Shown here one piece after another: positions 37,401 to 52,400 of a stretch of 64,000 nucleotides of DNA. The notes under the pieces are model-generated. The model was not told the DNA's origin and searched no databases. It saw only the letters and a list, made by a program, of their open reading frames with translations. Made by a program: the position numbers and the translations under genes. How positions within the stretch are numbered: position 1 is the first letter of the stretch; each line of letters starts with the position of its first letter. The stretch comes from Penelope pileata (taxonomy: Eukaryota; Chordata; Aves; Galliformes; Cracidae). Location of the stretch: the NCBI GenBank assembly GCA_013396635.1, contig WBMW01005527.1:3238269-3302268 (forward strand), given 5' to 3'.

Positions 37401-40400
37401 ATAAAATAGTTTCATGTTAAGACAGGGTGTCTTAACCCAGGAAAAAATTTAGTAAATTGAGTTTTCATGCATCTCTCTGTGTCCATTCTCCCTAGCATCA
37501 CCATTACTTTCTGTAAATTGTGCACTTAAATTCTTAGTCAGACCAGCAGACTGACAGGCCTGCATCACAATGAACATACATGTATTGAAGATCTGCATTT
37601 AAGTATGTGCTAGAAAGCCTATGCAGAGAAGCTGCTATAAATGGCTTGGTTTTCTTCCAGCACTGACTTTTTTCAACACATACATTTTCAGAAGAGAGAA
37701 AGTAATAACAGTAGATGAAGCTTGCTGATGGAATTGCAGTCCTATTTGTTTATTCTTGTCTATTTATCCTAGTATCAGAATCCTAGTAAATGCTTATTTA
37801 TCAGTTTAACTGTCGCATGTGGCTGTATTGAAAATCCTTATTTTTGCCCTCTAAACTTTCAGCAATATACAATTTCAAAGGCACGGGAATACAACAGCTA
37901 CCTCTCCAAATTGGTGATGTGGTCCACATCTTGGAGTCCTGTGAAGGTAAGCCAGCAGCCTTCAAGCTGTAGTTTTCTTCGTTTAAATACTTAAATCCTT
38001 TTACTTCATGCCAATTGCCTGTGTTACCTAAGTAGTTACCCAATGATGTTTTTGGTATATATTTGTATTATTGGTGACAGTGTTCTATTTTGAGGAACAA
38101 CTTATTCATTTTTGGAGAGCCAAAATCAGAAATGTTACAGTACATGTGGTTTTCTTGGGAAGTCATTACCAAATGAGGAAGTCATCAAGGTAAACGTTGC
38201 TGGTGAAGTTTGCATCGGATTGCACTGTACCTGATGGAAGCCGCATCACATTAGATGAAAGCCTTAATGGAGTATGGTTTTGCTTCTAAGCTAAATGTTT
38301 GTTGCTAGATATTTGTTACTGCTGCTAAATATTTGTTGCTATTCAGCACTGTTGTATTCCAATAGCCCAAGAAGGAAATCTAGTGTGTTTAAAGTATTCT
38401 TTAGGTCAACGTGATAGAAACACTTCTGAAAACCATCCAACTTATTGAACATGCTAAACAACAGAAGTCCAAGTCAAGTCATGCATGATAAATATTCAAC
38501 ATGCTGAACCAAGCTTACAGAGCTGGTGTATGGAGGTACCTGACCCACTGGCATAAATGTAAAATAAATATAAGCAGCAGAAGAATAAGAAAACACCAAA
38601 CTTCATAGACTTGTGAAGCTGAATTCATTGTTGATACTGGTATGCAGGTGGTGGTAGCATATTCCTCCTTATCGACCTATACCTTCATATTTCGACTTAA
38701 TTATCTCCAGTTCCATCAAAGCTATCTAAGTTTTTATTATTGTAAAGTAATGATGTTGCAATTATTATTGCTAACTCAACAGTTGGGTGTCTTTGCAAAA
38801 GTCATCGTCATATGGAAGTTTTTGTTTGTTTGTTTACAATCTGCAGTCATATCGTTGATGAGGAAAAACTTTAAAATCATTCTTAAAAAAATATGAAGTG
38901 ATTCAAACTTTGCTGACCTAGTTATAAAATTATCTTCATCCTACTTGCACTACCAGTTGTATCTTATTAAATGCAGATATGCTGGAGGGAGGGCAACTGC
39001 TGCTGTGTGAAGTTAGAGAGACAGTTCAGTGCTGCGAGACGCTGGCCATAAGACTGCAAAGAGACTAGCTGAGCCCTGTCTATTCTACTGCACAGCCTTC
39101 TTTTCGTATTTATAAGAGAAATTCACTATCTATAATCATTGCTGAGAAAAACAGATGTCAATCATTAGACTAACAGTCCACAGATGCATCTCTCAAAGCT
39201 ATGAGTAACAATTCTTGTAGTCTCCAGAAACAAACAAACAGGCAAAAAAACCCCACAAAATTCTTTAGACCTCCACTTCTCCACTTCATCTGTTTTGGCT
39301 AAGGGAAAACAAATAGACTGGTAAACCAGAAACCTCCTCATCCCTGCACTGCCTCTGTTAACAGCAGAAACAATCAGCATCTCAGGCTTCTGACCTGAAA
39401 TGTGCTAGATTCATAGCCAAGCTGTCAGCACAACCTGGCAAGTGAAGTGGCAATCTTATGGGGATGTTTTTTATCTAAACGTCTGTTACAAATCTGCTTT
39501 TAAGCAACGACATAAGTTGCTTTATGAATTATGTTTGTCAATGAAGAAGTGGCATCTTTCATTTTGCGCACACGAGGAAGCAGATCTTCTTTCAGATAAC
39601 TTAAAAAGATGCTGCCAGCTGCAGCTGAAAACTAACAGGGCTTTTTTTCCGTGCACGCTCTGTGCTATTTTTGTTTTGTACATGTAAAACATGAGTGTAG
39701 AACTTGTGTGTAGTCACACCAAACAGGATGAAATGATTTTTTTGCATTTTGTTGAAAGTTGCAGATGATGGGAAAATTATTCAGCTCTAGAAGGGATTTG
39801 AAACTGTTATTTTTGAGAAGATGCTGGAAAAAAAATATCCTAGTGCTAACAAAACAAAAAAATCTGTCCTAAGTCTGTCTTTGAGGTCGATGATTTCTCT
39901 GATTCTTTTTATTTTGTATTTCTCACTGTTCTCTTTGTTGACATCTGTGATAGGAAAAAGGTAATATCTATTCACGAAATTACAGTCGGAAGAAGTCAGC
40001 TTTTAGTCATAAAATGCTTAGGGATGAAATAGAAGCCAACAGGAAGTTCAATAATGCTGTTGTGCAGGTAATGTTTCATGATGGTGCAGTGTGTGCGCTG
40101 TGGACGTGGCTTCTGTTTTAATTTAGTGAGGTTGAACTCCTGATTTTATCATCTCTGTGGAATTTTATTGTGATTTAACAGGGGCACAAGTGGAACATAG
40201 CCTGAATTAGCATTCTAACTACCACTGCCGCAATCCTGAACTTTTCTTTCCAGTAGAATTTTCTTTTTGATGAGCTAGAGCCCCATAATAGCCCTTCATT
40301 TATTTTTTGTGGTTCTACTTTGAACATTACAGTAGGAAGCTGCTTATTGGAGTTGGGTCCATGTAGGGAAACAGTTGATCACAGCATGAACTGATGATGG

Positions 40401-43400
40401 AGCACATGGTGGGGGGTGTGCCTGGCCCAGGGAGTCCTGGTAGGTCACTTGCACCTGTGAGTGGAAGGGGTGAAACTGGGACAGGGTTGCCCCAGGCTTA
40501 GGTAAGGGCCAGCCAGGCAAAGAAAAAAGGAGCCCAGGAGAGAGAAGAGTGGAAAGCAGTTGGAGAAGCAGTGGTATAGGGAAGGAGCTGAGAGAGCAGA
40601 GGATGATGTGCAGCAGAGACCCTGGCTCCATATGAAACCAGTGGTGTCCTTGTAAGAGTTTTGGGACTTTTTCTGTTACAGTGTACTGTTACTGTAATGT
40701 ATTCTATATGTACGTATATTATATTGACAAGTTAGATGTGTAAGAGCCACGTACTGCATTGGTTTAATACTACACCTAGAACATGACCAGAAGATCTTCA
40801 AGGGTTTTCCAATATCACGAGTGATCTTTTACATATTTATATGTATAAACTTTAATATAAACTTATATATCAACTTTATAGACTTGTCAACATTTATATA
40901 TATAAGGAAACAAATCAGCTTATCCTATCTTTTTTGTGCAAGTGTGGGGGTGTTATATTCTGTGTGAGAACATCTGTTCCTTCTATGCAAGACTTGAAAG
41001 CAGATCATACTTGCCAGCATATGTCTTGCTAACTGTTTCCTGCTTCTTATTTGTCTTTATGCATTTTATGACATAACTATTTTTTTAAACATCCTGTGCC
41101 AGATAGTTCTTATATGGGGGGGGAAAAAAAAAAAGACTTGTATGTTTCTTAAAGTACATGTTCTGTCATACTGAGTGTGCTCTTTCTTCGTTACTTTTAG
41201 ATTGGTACAAGGGATATTTAGTAAGACATAAAGGATCAGAGGTAAGTTCACGTTATTCACTCCTATGAGCCTGTTTTAAGGAACTGACTGATGAGGAAAT
41301 GCCTCATTTTAGAATGTCTAATCAGATTCTGTTCTGATCACTGAAGCCAGCCACCTCCATCCTCTTTCTTTTCAAGATGAATAGAACAGTGTTTGTTCTG
41401 GACAATGTTGGTAAATATTAGAAGTATGCATTGGGAGAAGGAAAGTGATGAACAAATAATTACTGTGCCTTCAGATTAACAGGCTGATCATAGTATCACT
41501 TGAAACAACACTTGAGTTAATTTACTGCAAAACATTTCTGCTTTTTCTTTTCCTAAGAGTCTTTAAAGCTACATTCAATCCCAGGCTTTGTTCCACATAT
41601 GAACGTCAGTTACTGCATAGAGAAAAATCTAAAAAAATCTTAGCTCAATTACTAAGATGAGATTTGCTAGTAAACGTAAGGGTTGCCATGGATGAATTGA
41701 TAATCAAACATTCCTTTAGAATTAAAATTTCAGCTGTAGTAGAACCAGGACACATCAACTTGTTCTGTCTGGTCACCTTTCTTTCTACACAGGCCAACTA
41801 GTAATCAATTTGAATGGTCTCCTGCTCCATTTTGGTACACCTACATTGCTAGTCGTCTTACTGTGGGGCCTTAGGTAGTACGAAACGAGCCCGTGATCTT
41901 GATTGCTGTGGTACCACGTATGCCAAGGAGTGCTGAGGGCTTATGGCTTTACTAAGTGTCTCCCTTTGTGCATTGCAAATGAACGACTGTTCTTTTTCCT
42001 TTAAGTAATACCAGTCTTAAGCAGAATAATCTCGATTCTTATGCTTTGAAACAAACCTAGTCTGAATTTACCATCCTTCCTGTCACTGGGCAATTTGCTA
42101 TCTGTTTTAAGTGATTTCCAACATCTCCTCTATCTCCACCATAATCTCTCCTTTGGTTTGATAATCAAGCTGATCTCTAAATTAGACTGCATTTTTTGCT
42201 AGAATGAAAAATTTATGGGCTGATGCATAGTGAAAATGTTTTTTTACTGTATTTATAGTGTACGTACCATTTTCTAGGTGAGAAGATAGGGAGGAGAGTA
42301 GAATATTGTGTCAGGAGGTGGGGAAGGGGGATAGAAGATGTCGACCCTGATGAGAAAATGTAGTCCTATACATTCTGTGTTTGCAGAAAAGATATGGCAA
42401 AACTGCTATTATTTGCCTGTCAAACAGAAGTACATCCACCTGTGCAGAAAACCAAATAGACAACAGTTACTTTGAAGATCACAGATTATGTTCGTGATCA
42501 TGAAGAAAAGTTGGTAGAAGTGGGTTTTGGAAAGCTCTAATTTGTTACTTAAATGTTCCTGTAGAATGGCAACAGAGTACTTTGCAATTTTTTTTCTTCT
42601 CTCAACAGGGAATATTTCCTAAATCTTTTATCTGCATCAAGGAAGTTACTGTTGAAAAGAAAAGGTACTGAATATAATTTTTACATTATTAAATCCTGTA
42701 TGCTAAATAATGAACTTTAACACATTCCATATGCCTTAAACACAATAACTATAATATAAACTGATGAAATAGAGGTAATTTTCTCACTGTGGTCATTTTT
42801 CTTCTCTTTCCTAGACATACAGAAAATGTAATACCTGCTGAAATTCCATTAGTTCAAGAAGTTACCACTACACTCTGGGAATGGGGAAGCATCTGGAAAC
42901 AGCTCTATGTGGTATGACATTTTGGTGTGGTGTGCGTGGCCTCTCATTTAGTCCTGTTGAAGTACATTCTTCAAAGTAGTGCCTTTTCTTATATGCAGGG
43001 CAGGATCTGGGCAGGGTTATGAAATGATTGCTTCATCACTGAATAGATCATTACCATTATCTTCAATGGCTTTATTTCACAGGGCTTTCACTTAATTCTG
43101 AAGAGCGGTGTAATTTCATGCCTTCAGTTTCAACCTTTGGTACTGTGTACCTTATGAATTTTTCATAGTTGTTTTCTGCGGAGTGTACAAGTTTCAAGCC
43201 GGGAGTACTAAACATAACTGAAATGCACTGGAGAAAGCTTCAACATGTTATTGGGGTGCGTGAACTCTAATGGTAGCGTGTAGCTATTAACAGCTGGCAA
43301 TTTCCAGTAGTCTCTTTTTCACTTTCAATATCTTAATGGTACATCTCTTAGAGACAAATACCTACTTTTTCCATTTTGGAGATTTTTTTTTTTCCTGTGA

Positions 43401-46400
43401 GCACTTCTATCGATACATATAAATTGTAGTGATTTCAGAGGAATAGGTCAAAATAGCCACTGTATTGCATGTGTTCCCTACAAAGTTCCTTACTTGTAGT
43501 GGTGGTGCTCTTTTGCCCACACTGTAGTGCTCTGTTACTTAAAAAGGTATTGTAACATTTAGCAGGGAAAAACAGTAGAACTGTATAAATGATTCATGAA
43601 TTTCTGATAATTTCTATTCGGACCTGAAATATATTGGCAGACATGAACTACCCTTTATACCGACACCAAGTATTTCCTGTAATATTCTACCAGTGCTGCT
43701 GACTGGTGGGATTTGAGCTCTGTAGAGAGCTAGCAGAACCTAGAGTATTGTCAGTGAGCTGGAGGGGGGAAGGCGAGCAGGACTACAAGACACTCAGAGA
43801 TAAAATTTGAATGTGAAGGATAGAAAGCTAATCTGTACACTTGCAAAATCAGAGAGATTTTGCGTGTTGTAACCCAACAATCATCCCTACTGATGCTGGT
43901 GATACATTCAACCTGACTGCCAAGAATTCATAAAGCATTGATAAGAAAAACATTAAAAGATGGTGAATTCTCCAGTACCTGAGTAGTCTCTTCTAGTGGA
44001 TACCTGGTACAACAAATTGCACTGGCTCTGACTTATTCCTGGTTCCCAGCTACTGGATTTTGCTTTTTCTTTGTCGAGGCAAAGAAACCAACACTGCTGT
44101 GCAGCTTTTCCATGTTGACATATTCATTTTCTGAAAGCAATCACTTCTGTCTTCCTCTTGTTAAAGTCAGTAAATAAAGCATTTCTTGTTTCAATGGATG
44201 ACATTGGAACTGCTCTAGTGACTTCCGTGTTGTCTCTCACTTTTGTCTTAAATGTATTAACATCACAGTCAAGTGTTTTTCCCAGCATGCTCTTATCAGT
44301 GTTTTATACCAAAATAAATTGCCTCTGTAATGGTTTATCTTGATGAGATGTAGTTAATGAATTTCACTCCACAAAATAGTGTAATTAAATAAAAGGAAAA
44401 TTGCTGCCCATATAAAATGCTTAAATTTAATGTTGTTTTTTTACAGTCACGTGGGAGATTCTGTCCTAAAAAATTTGTTGAATGAGAGGAAGAAGAAAGT
44501 CAGGCTCAGTGATTTTGTATTGTCTGGAAAGATTTGTGGACGAATGAACAGAAATAAAGATGCAAAATAGGACTTGGATTAGCAGGGTGCTTTGTTTCAT
44601 TCTTGCTCCTTCAGTCATTTAGCATAAAAAATACAACATCGTTTAATTATCAAGACCAATGTTTCACTTAAGCTTTCTACAGAGCTTTGAAAACTATTGT
44701 TTTCTTCTATACTTCAGGCAAATAAGAAAGAGCGGTTCCGGCAGGTACAGTCTATGATGTATGACTTAATGGAGTGGAGGTCACAGCTTCTGTCCGGGAC
44801 TCTGCCAAAAGATGAGCTGAAAGAACTCAAACAGAAAGTCACTTCCAAAATTGACTATGGTAACAGGTGAGCGGCCTACATTCCTTCTGAAAACCATGAT
44901 TTATTTTAAAGCACTCAGGTAGAACAGAGATGATGTATTTATATCGGTATAGTAGCAGTGTACTCAGGTCCAAAACCTCATCTGTCCCTTCAGAAACACA
45001 GCCTACCTCTTCCAGTGTTATGCAACCACTTGAGCAATGGTGTTGAGACATCTGGATGGTATATAAACAGCAGAAGTCTGAAGTGTACAGCACCTTGGTT
45101 AAAGGCAAATCTGCTAGGGAATTTCCAGGCAGAATTTTAGTTCTGGTAATAGAAGTGAAACTACTGTATATTTAATAGTTACTTGACAAAATGCCTTACT
45201 TGCTGATGAAAAGTCATTGCAGCACAACATATTTTTGGCAAAAGTGCTGTTATGTGAGTTGATAAAGGTGGGGAGAGAAAGCTCAATAAAGTGATCTTCA
45301 ACAGTTGGCATTTTATAGGCAGTGAAATCTGTTCTTAATCTGTACTAAGCTACTGCAAATGGCTGTGGTTATGTGGCCTGAAAGCCCATATGAAGTTGAA
45401 AGTCTTCAGTGACTTGTGGCTTAGACATAAGTAACGACCTGAGATGTTATGAAATTCTTATCTTGTTCACTGTGATTTGGATCCACAGATTTCTGGTAAG
45501 TTGTATTCTTACAGAACACACCATGGAAATACACATATCCTGTCGTGCTATGTGGAACTCAATGGTCATTCCAGGAAAAATTTTGACTTTGAAATGCTCC
45601 AATCAAAGAATCTTGGCTCTGTTCAGGAGAACACTAGCATTTCTTTGCTCTCAGGCTATGGGACAGTAAGCTGCTTTCTTGAGAGGAGCAAGGGTAGAGG
45701 GGATGCTTAAAATGCCTTGGAATTGGATAGAGGTAGAGCGCAAGGCAGACAGCATTTGTAAGTGGCTGAAAGTGTGGGTTAAGAGTTGTGATGTGTGAAG
45801 GAAACTTGCCAAACTGTGAAGAAGGAAGAAAGAGAACAGAAATAGAAGCTGAGTGGTCATCGTGGGAGAGGAGGTTGAGCATCGAGCTAGGAGAGGTGAT
45901 TGAAAGATAGTGATGCAAGATGAAGAGGGTTGCAGGGTGATATAGACTGCTTCAAACAACCTTAGCAGTGCCATAAGGATAAACAGTACATCTTAAAAGC
46001 AGATAGGTACAGTCTGGGATGAAGTAGGCCAATTTTAGAGGGGGGTGTAGGAGTAAGATCCTGGATAGACAAGAAATACTATCTATTGTCTGACACCATG
46101 ACACTGTGCATAAGAATATATAGGATGTAGGGAGATTACACTGAATAGTTATTAATGCTGGGAAGAAGGAAAGGTGAAGGAAAATTAGAAGGCACAACTT
46201 ATGTGAGAGAGGCAGAGAAAACTGTAGTTGTTAGTCAAGTAACAGGACCAGGTGTTCTGATTACCCGGTTACGCATCAAAAAAAAAAAAAAAGATTGCTT
46301 GAACTCATTGAACATAGTGAATCTATTTTATGTGCTAACCATTTAAATGTTTTGACATTATCCATTTTAGGAATTGATGGAAATACTGGAAAACAGCTTG

Positions 46401-49400
46401 AAAAGAAATTGTAGGTTTAGGTTAATTCTTTCCTCAATGAAATACTGTTATACGTACTTAAACTTATCTTACTGCTTTCAAACTTGAAGAAAATCCTTGT
46501 GCTTTGCATTTCTAAACTTTGTAGAAGAAAACAATTGATAAAACTGTCATACTGGTCTTTCTATTCTCACAGAATACTCGAGTTAGACCTGATAGTTAGA
46601 GATGAAGATGGAAATATCTTGGATCCAGATAAAACCAGTGTAATCAGCCTGTTTCATGCACATGAAGAAGCAACTAATAAAATTACTGAGCGAATTAAAG
46701 AGGAAATGGTAAGAATGATGGGCCAAACCCAATGCTTCCTTTGCTAAAAATCAGAATGAATTGGGTTAGTTGTATTTGTGTATCGGAGTCAGCCTGTGAG
46801 CTAGGCTGAAAGCCTGTGTCTGAAGCTGGTTCTAAATGAATTCTTGGATTTCTAAATGGAAGAAAGTCTCCCAACCCCAGCTGTGGGCTACTCAATGGGC
46901 TGATTTGCGTAGTGAGTAGTTAGATACTTGGAGTTCAGGCTGTGCACTGTGACTAACCAAAGCTCTTTGTATATACAGGTTGCTAGCTCTAAGTTACTGT
47001 TTGTTAGTTAGTCTGAAGGAGTTGAAGAATTTAAACTCACTAATGCGTTTGGTGAACTCAGAATAATCTTGTGGCCACCAACAGTTAGCATGTCTAAGCA
47101 AAGATAATAAGGGCACGTAAGTTTCATCTTCTAAAACGCAAAGCAAGTGACTACACTTCCTTGTTCTCTTCAATATTAAGTCTGTGCAGAGACTTAGAAG
47201 ATACTTGAGTTCTTCATGAGAAAGTAAATAATGATAAAGCAAGTAAAACATCTGACAAAAAAGTGCTTTTGCCATCACGACACTTTTAGAACACCCATGT
47301 CAAAGTGCTAGAAATCGCATCATCAGTTGTTCTTATCAACATCACTAACTAAATCTTGCATCGCAGACATCAAGATGTAATTAATTGACAAAGCATGGAA
47401 AATAAAACTGGGTTTTCTGCAATAGACTATGTTGAATTGTTTAAAAAATAGAACAAAACAAGAGATAAAAAGAGCTTTAGGACATCATCTGTTAAGTGTT
47501 TGTTAAAATGAGTAGAATTTAGGTGCCTGTTTTTGAGATGGTGGTCCTGCACAGATATATGTCCCGATTTCAGCATAAGCCACTATTGTATTTTTATTTT
47601 TTAATTTTTATTTTGTCTTCAGAAAGTCGAATTTTCTTGCTAATGTTCCTAGCATGCTGAAACCCCATTATGGTGCAGATAGCAGGCCTTCTGCTATATA
47701 CTAATCTGTTTAAAAAATCATCTTGTGCAGACTTGTAGGTTTGCCTCTGTAGTGAAAACTGGATATTTTCTCTTCTGCTTTTAAAAAGTGGCAATAATGT
47801 TTCACCCTTTATATAATTGTCCCATGGGTGAAGAACTGGCCTAAACTATTGAAGTCAAGTAATCTCTTTTCCTAAAGGAGTTTAAGTGCTTACACCACTG
47901 GAAAAGTATTCTGAAATCCTTTAGACATGGTCCTTTATCAAAATTTTAGTAAAGGACTTCAGAACGGTTCAATTGAAAGCAGTTTGATGTTCCTGTTTGG
48001 TTAGGTTTTGAATACATTGATGCACAGGAGAGGAATTTAACTTGGCTTGTATCTCCTAACTGAAATTAAATATAAGATTTTTCAAGGTGGGGATTTCTGG
48101 AGGTAAAGAGAGAACGGAAGATAAACAGCACAACTATTGTGTTCCTTGGCAATATTTGTAAAATGAGGCAAGCCTTGTTCCATTTCTAAAAGGGCACCTA
48201 CCTGGAAAGGGTAATATGCTTGGAACCCCATGCAGAGGAAATTCTTACTGATAATGCTGAATAAGTCCTCCAAGTCCTGCAAAAGGTGGTTTTAGGGCAT
48301 CTCTGTCATCAGCTTTTTCATTATTTGTACACTGAGGTAGCTCTCTAGGCTGATTACAGTGTTTAGAAGAAGCTGAGTCTGAGCTTTTCATTTTGTTTCA
48401 TGCATTGAAGGCTCTGGGGAGGAAGGGGACAGAAGGAATCTCTCATACCTATGTCAATTCTGCACCTTCTAACTAACCTGCTAGCTTTCTTGCTTCATCC
48501 TACAAAAGGATGTTGATTCACTGGTAAAATATTGTAAAGTGTCAGTGGTGATTTTTGCATAGGTAAATAATCTCTCTCTGAGGAATATACAGGGCAATGT
48601 TTTCTGGTAGAACATGAGCATTTCTAATCCAAATCTCACTGTCTGATGGCAGAGCAGAATGTGCTGATTTTTCAAGGCCAAATGCTTATATGTATGTTAT
48701 CACTTTCATGGATCTAGCTAGCTAATCATTTTCCTCGTTCTGAGTAGTCAAAGGATCAACCAGATTACGCATCATACTCCCGAATGTCTTCATCCCCCAC
48801 CCATAGTCTATATGTCTTTGTGCGGAATTTTGTTTGCCGAATTGGAGAGGATGCAGAACTCTTTATGTCACTATATGACCCACAGAAATTATCAGTTATA
48901 AGGTAAGCTTTCTTTTTTTTTTTTTTTTTGAACAACATAAGTAAAAGTAATAATGAGAGAAGCTGCTAATAATGAAGTACAATAGTTGCCAACTTGCAGA
49001 GTTGTCATCATCAGAGGATATATTAGCAAAGGGAAGAAAATTGGAAAAAAAGGGGGTAACGTGGACTGATTTAATTGCTGGTTGCTCAAGGATTCTAAGA
49101 TAAAGGGATCCCAGATATTTTGACAACCAAGTTCTGGAATGAGCATTTCATCACTTGTAATAATATGCCTCTACATAATTTGATTGCTTCTTTACTAATT
49201 CATGTGGAAGAGTGTATTGGAGTGCCAGAGTACAAACCTGGATTGTCTTTCCTCTATAAAATACAATTAATTAGACTAGTCCAAGCTGCGTACCAAAGCA
49301 GGGCTGGCTTTAGCGATGGTTTAGTGATGGTGTTTTGTGCAGCACTACTATCATTAAAGCTGTTTTTAGCTTCAAACAATCACCACAGACTATTGTCTGT

Positions 49401-52400
49401 TACATGATCTTTTTACATATTTTGAAGAAGTTTGAAAACTTCTGAAAATACTTGATAATAAGAAATTTATCTTCAATACAGTGAGAACTACTTGGTGAGA
49501 TGGGGGAGTAAAGGCTTTCCAAAGGAAATTGATATGCTCAACAATCTGAAAGTAGTGTTTACAGTAAGTGTTTTCCAGTTTTCCTTGTCTATCTATTTTC
49601 AAATCAAATTGTCTTTTCTGCGGTTGCTATCAGAATTCCTGAAGATTGAGCAAGATGATGAAGGAAGCAGCTGTCTTAGAAACACAGCAAGATGATCAGT
49701 CATTGAGTGCGTTATGGTAGTGACCGTGTCCTTTCTTCAAATCAGTTTGCATCTTTTCTCTAATGTCTGCCTCATCAATTTACTGCTGGCTTTGATATTT
49801 TATCTGCTGTAGCTATCAATTACATCTTTATTTATCTTAGCTTGTACACGAGCTGCTCAAAAGCAATGCCTCCTATTTTATTATGTCAGCCCACGACATC
49901 AGAGGTGGATGTTGGAGGTATGGCAGTAGAGGTAGAACCTTCCCACCAACATTCTGTTATATTTTGTTGCCGTACGACAGATGGCAGCAGAGGGGCAGTC
50001 TGACAAAATGGCATCTGACAATGCAGTGTCAGACTTTTTCATCCTTTCTGTGGACTCAGGTTGCTGTGTTGTTGGGGCTTTTTCCATTGACTATTGAGGC
50101 TTATGTAACTACTGAAGGTCCTGCTTAAATTTCTCAACCTAGTCCTTCTCTAAATATTATTTTAGCTCTCCTTTCTCTTGTATCTTAGGATCTTGGAAAT
50201 AAAGACCTTAGCAGAGACAAAATTTATTTAGTTTGTCAAATAGTCCGAGTTGGAAGGATGGATCTCAAAGACAGTAACTCAAAGAAGTACACACAAGGAC
50301 TAAGGCGGCCTTTTGGAGTGGCAGGTAACTAATGGCTCCTGTGCTCCATCTGAAGCAGGAGTTAAGTGATAATTGCCAGCCCTGGACAGTAGAACCTCTA
50401 CCATGATGTGCCAGAATCTAAAATAAACATATCAACTATTTTCCATCCTTAGTGTTTGAAGTCCAAAAAGACAGCACCTAGATTAGCATTTTAGTCCATG
50501 TCAGAATTGTGCTTTTGAATTTAATTTCCTAATTAGTCATGCTTACCAATACAAAGTGCAAATTGAAACACAGTACCAGAATACTACTAACAGGGGATGG
50601 AATAAAACCCCTGATTATGTGCCAACATCGTATCCACAGGATCAGACTAAAAGTAGCCTAGTAATTCTTTCCTCACATAGCCTCATGTTTGTAGGGTGCA
50701 CATTGCACTAGAAGTTCTCCACAATTTTAACCCTATTGGCTTACACCACTTGCTAATGAAAATCTGCATTTTCCATGAGAAACAAGAATATATAATGTAC
50801 AGTATTAGTGGATAGGAAAAGATACTTAGCAATGCCATTCTGTGTTTTGATAATTTTCTTTTACTTTTCTAGTCATGGATATTACAGATATCATAAAAGG
50901 AAAAGCGGAAAGCGATGAAGAAAAGCAGCATTTCATACCTTTTCATCCGTAAGACAGTCGTAACTATCCTATTTTTGTACACAAAAGCTTTTACGTCTCT
51001 GCAAATTGACCTGTGAAATGCTTCAAGAAAAAACAGTTTTTCCCTGTAATGTTTTTATGTTGTGGCAATGTTAATTATTTAAGTAACACTTTAAAAGGCA
51101 TTTAAGACTTGACAGGAGTTACATAGCATGCTAAATAAATGTAGATTGCTACAACTGTTCTCTGTGAGTCAGCTGGCCCCATGTCCTAGTTAAAACAACA
51201 AGTTAAATTGTTAATATAGCCAATGCAATACTCTTTCCAAGTATGAATAACTAGTAATTTATGTGCTTCGTTCTGTTTTAAATTTGCAAAAACTCTGAGT
51301 AAGAACTGGGTTACAGTTTTAAAGCAGTTGGATTGTCATATATTAACTATGTTGAAAGTAGTTTTTACAGGTCTTAGGCAAACAGACCAGCTGCCTAAAT
51401 TCATAAATAAAATGGATGGATGGCATAATTCACTGGAAATGTATTTGTACATTCTACATAGCACTACTCTTAGGTACTATAGAGAATAAATTTAATTCTT
51501 AAAATAAATCAGTGTGTCAAACTTCCAGCCTATTTCACTGTTTACAATTTGATCCAACTTGTTTGCTGTGGGAGAATTTGTTTGTAATTTCAAAAGTCAC
51601 TGAAATAAATTTGAAGTTCATTTGTTAGGTTGTTCATCAGGGACAGTGGGCTGTACAGGTATATTGTTGTACATGTTCAGGCTGTGCTTTCCTTCAAAAT
51701 GACAGACTTCCTTAGCATGGTCAGTGTATCACAGACCACAGTTCCTCTGGTTCTTCATTTCATCTTTTTTCAGTTCAGTCTACTCGTGTGCTCATTAGCA
51801 TGAAAGGTCTCTGCAACTCAAACTGAGAAATGACGAAGTTACAGAATGTATCATAATGAGGTCAAGCACAGCAAAGAGAACTGAGGCTGTCTGTCATCTA
51901 CATTCTGATATTTACTGCTTAATTCCCAGGAGTCATTGTTTTTCTCCTGCAGGGTAGTGGCAGAGGGTGACTTTTTACACAGTCTTCTAAGCAAAATCAC
52001 GGCATCAAAAGGAGACAGTGGTGGTCAAGGTGAAGTACATACTTTTTAAAACCACGTAAGAAGGGATTTCAGAGGAGCTTCATTTTATATTGTTTACATT
52101 TTAGAGTAAGGCTTTTATGTTATTGCTGTAACACCACCATGGACGTGGGTGAACTTTGAAGCTAGCACTGAAGAATCATGACTTGGTTGCAGATTGTAGG
52201 AGGGTATTTAAATGTGTAGCTAAAGTTTTGGATTATAAGCATTTATGTGTGGTGCAGTCAACACGCCAGAGGGAAGGGATGCCATCCAGAGGGACCTGGA
52301 CAGGCTTGAGAGGNNNNNNNNNNNNNNNNNNNNNNNNNNNNNNNNNNNNNNNNNNNNNNNNNNNNNNNNNNNNNNNNNNNNNNNNNNNNNNNNNNNNNNN

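Larger units (their letters stand above)
28427..37862 (+). other. DOCK2: DOCK2 intron 1 (9.4 kb)
   Basis: No further coding exon was recognised. It holds a reverse-strand LTR (35,152-35,702), a G-rich tract (31,136-31,150) and several open frames of 110-153 codons (for example 30,113-30,565 and 31,487-31,948) with no homology I can name. Large first introns often hold enhancers, but none can be shown here. Confidence 0.75.

Noticed and set aside
44440..44560. Extra DOCK2 exon after TTTTTTTACAG
   Set aside because: The sequence following the acceptor-like site does not resemble DOCK2, and exons 5 and 6 already join in phase with the human protein.
49883..50128. An 81-codon open frame as a gene in DOCK2 intron 9
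   Set aside because: It lies in the mariner terminal fragment and its leader; not the transposase frame and not conserved coding sequence.
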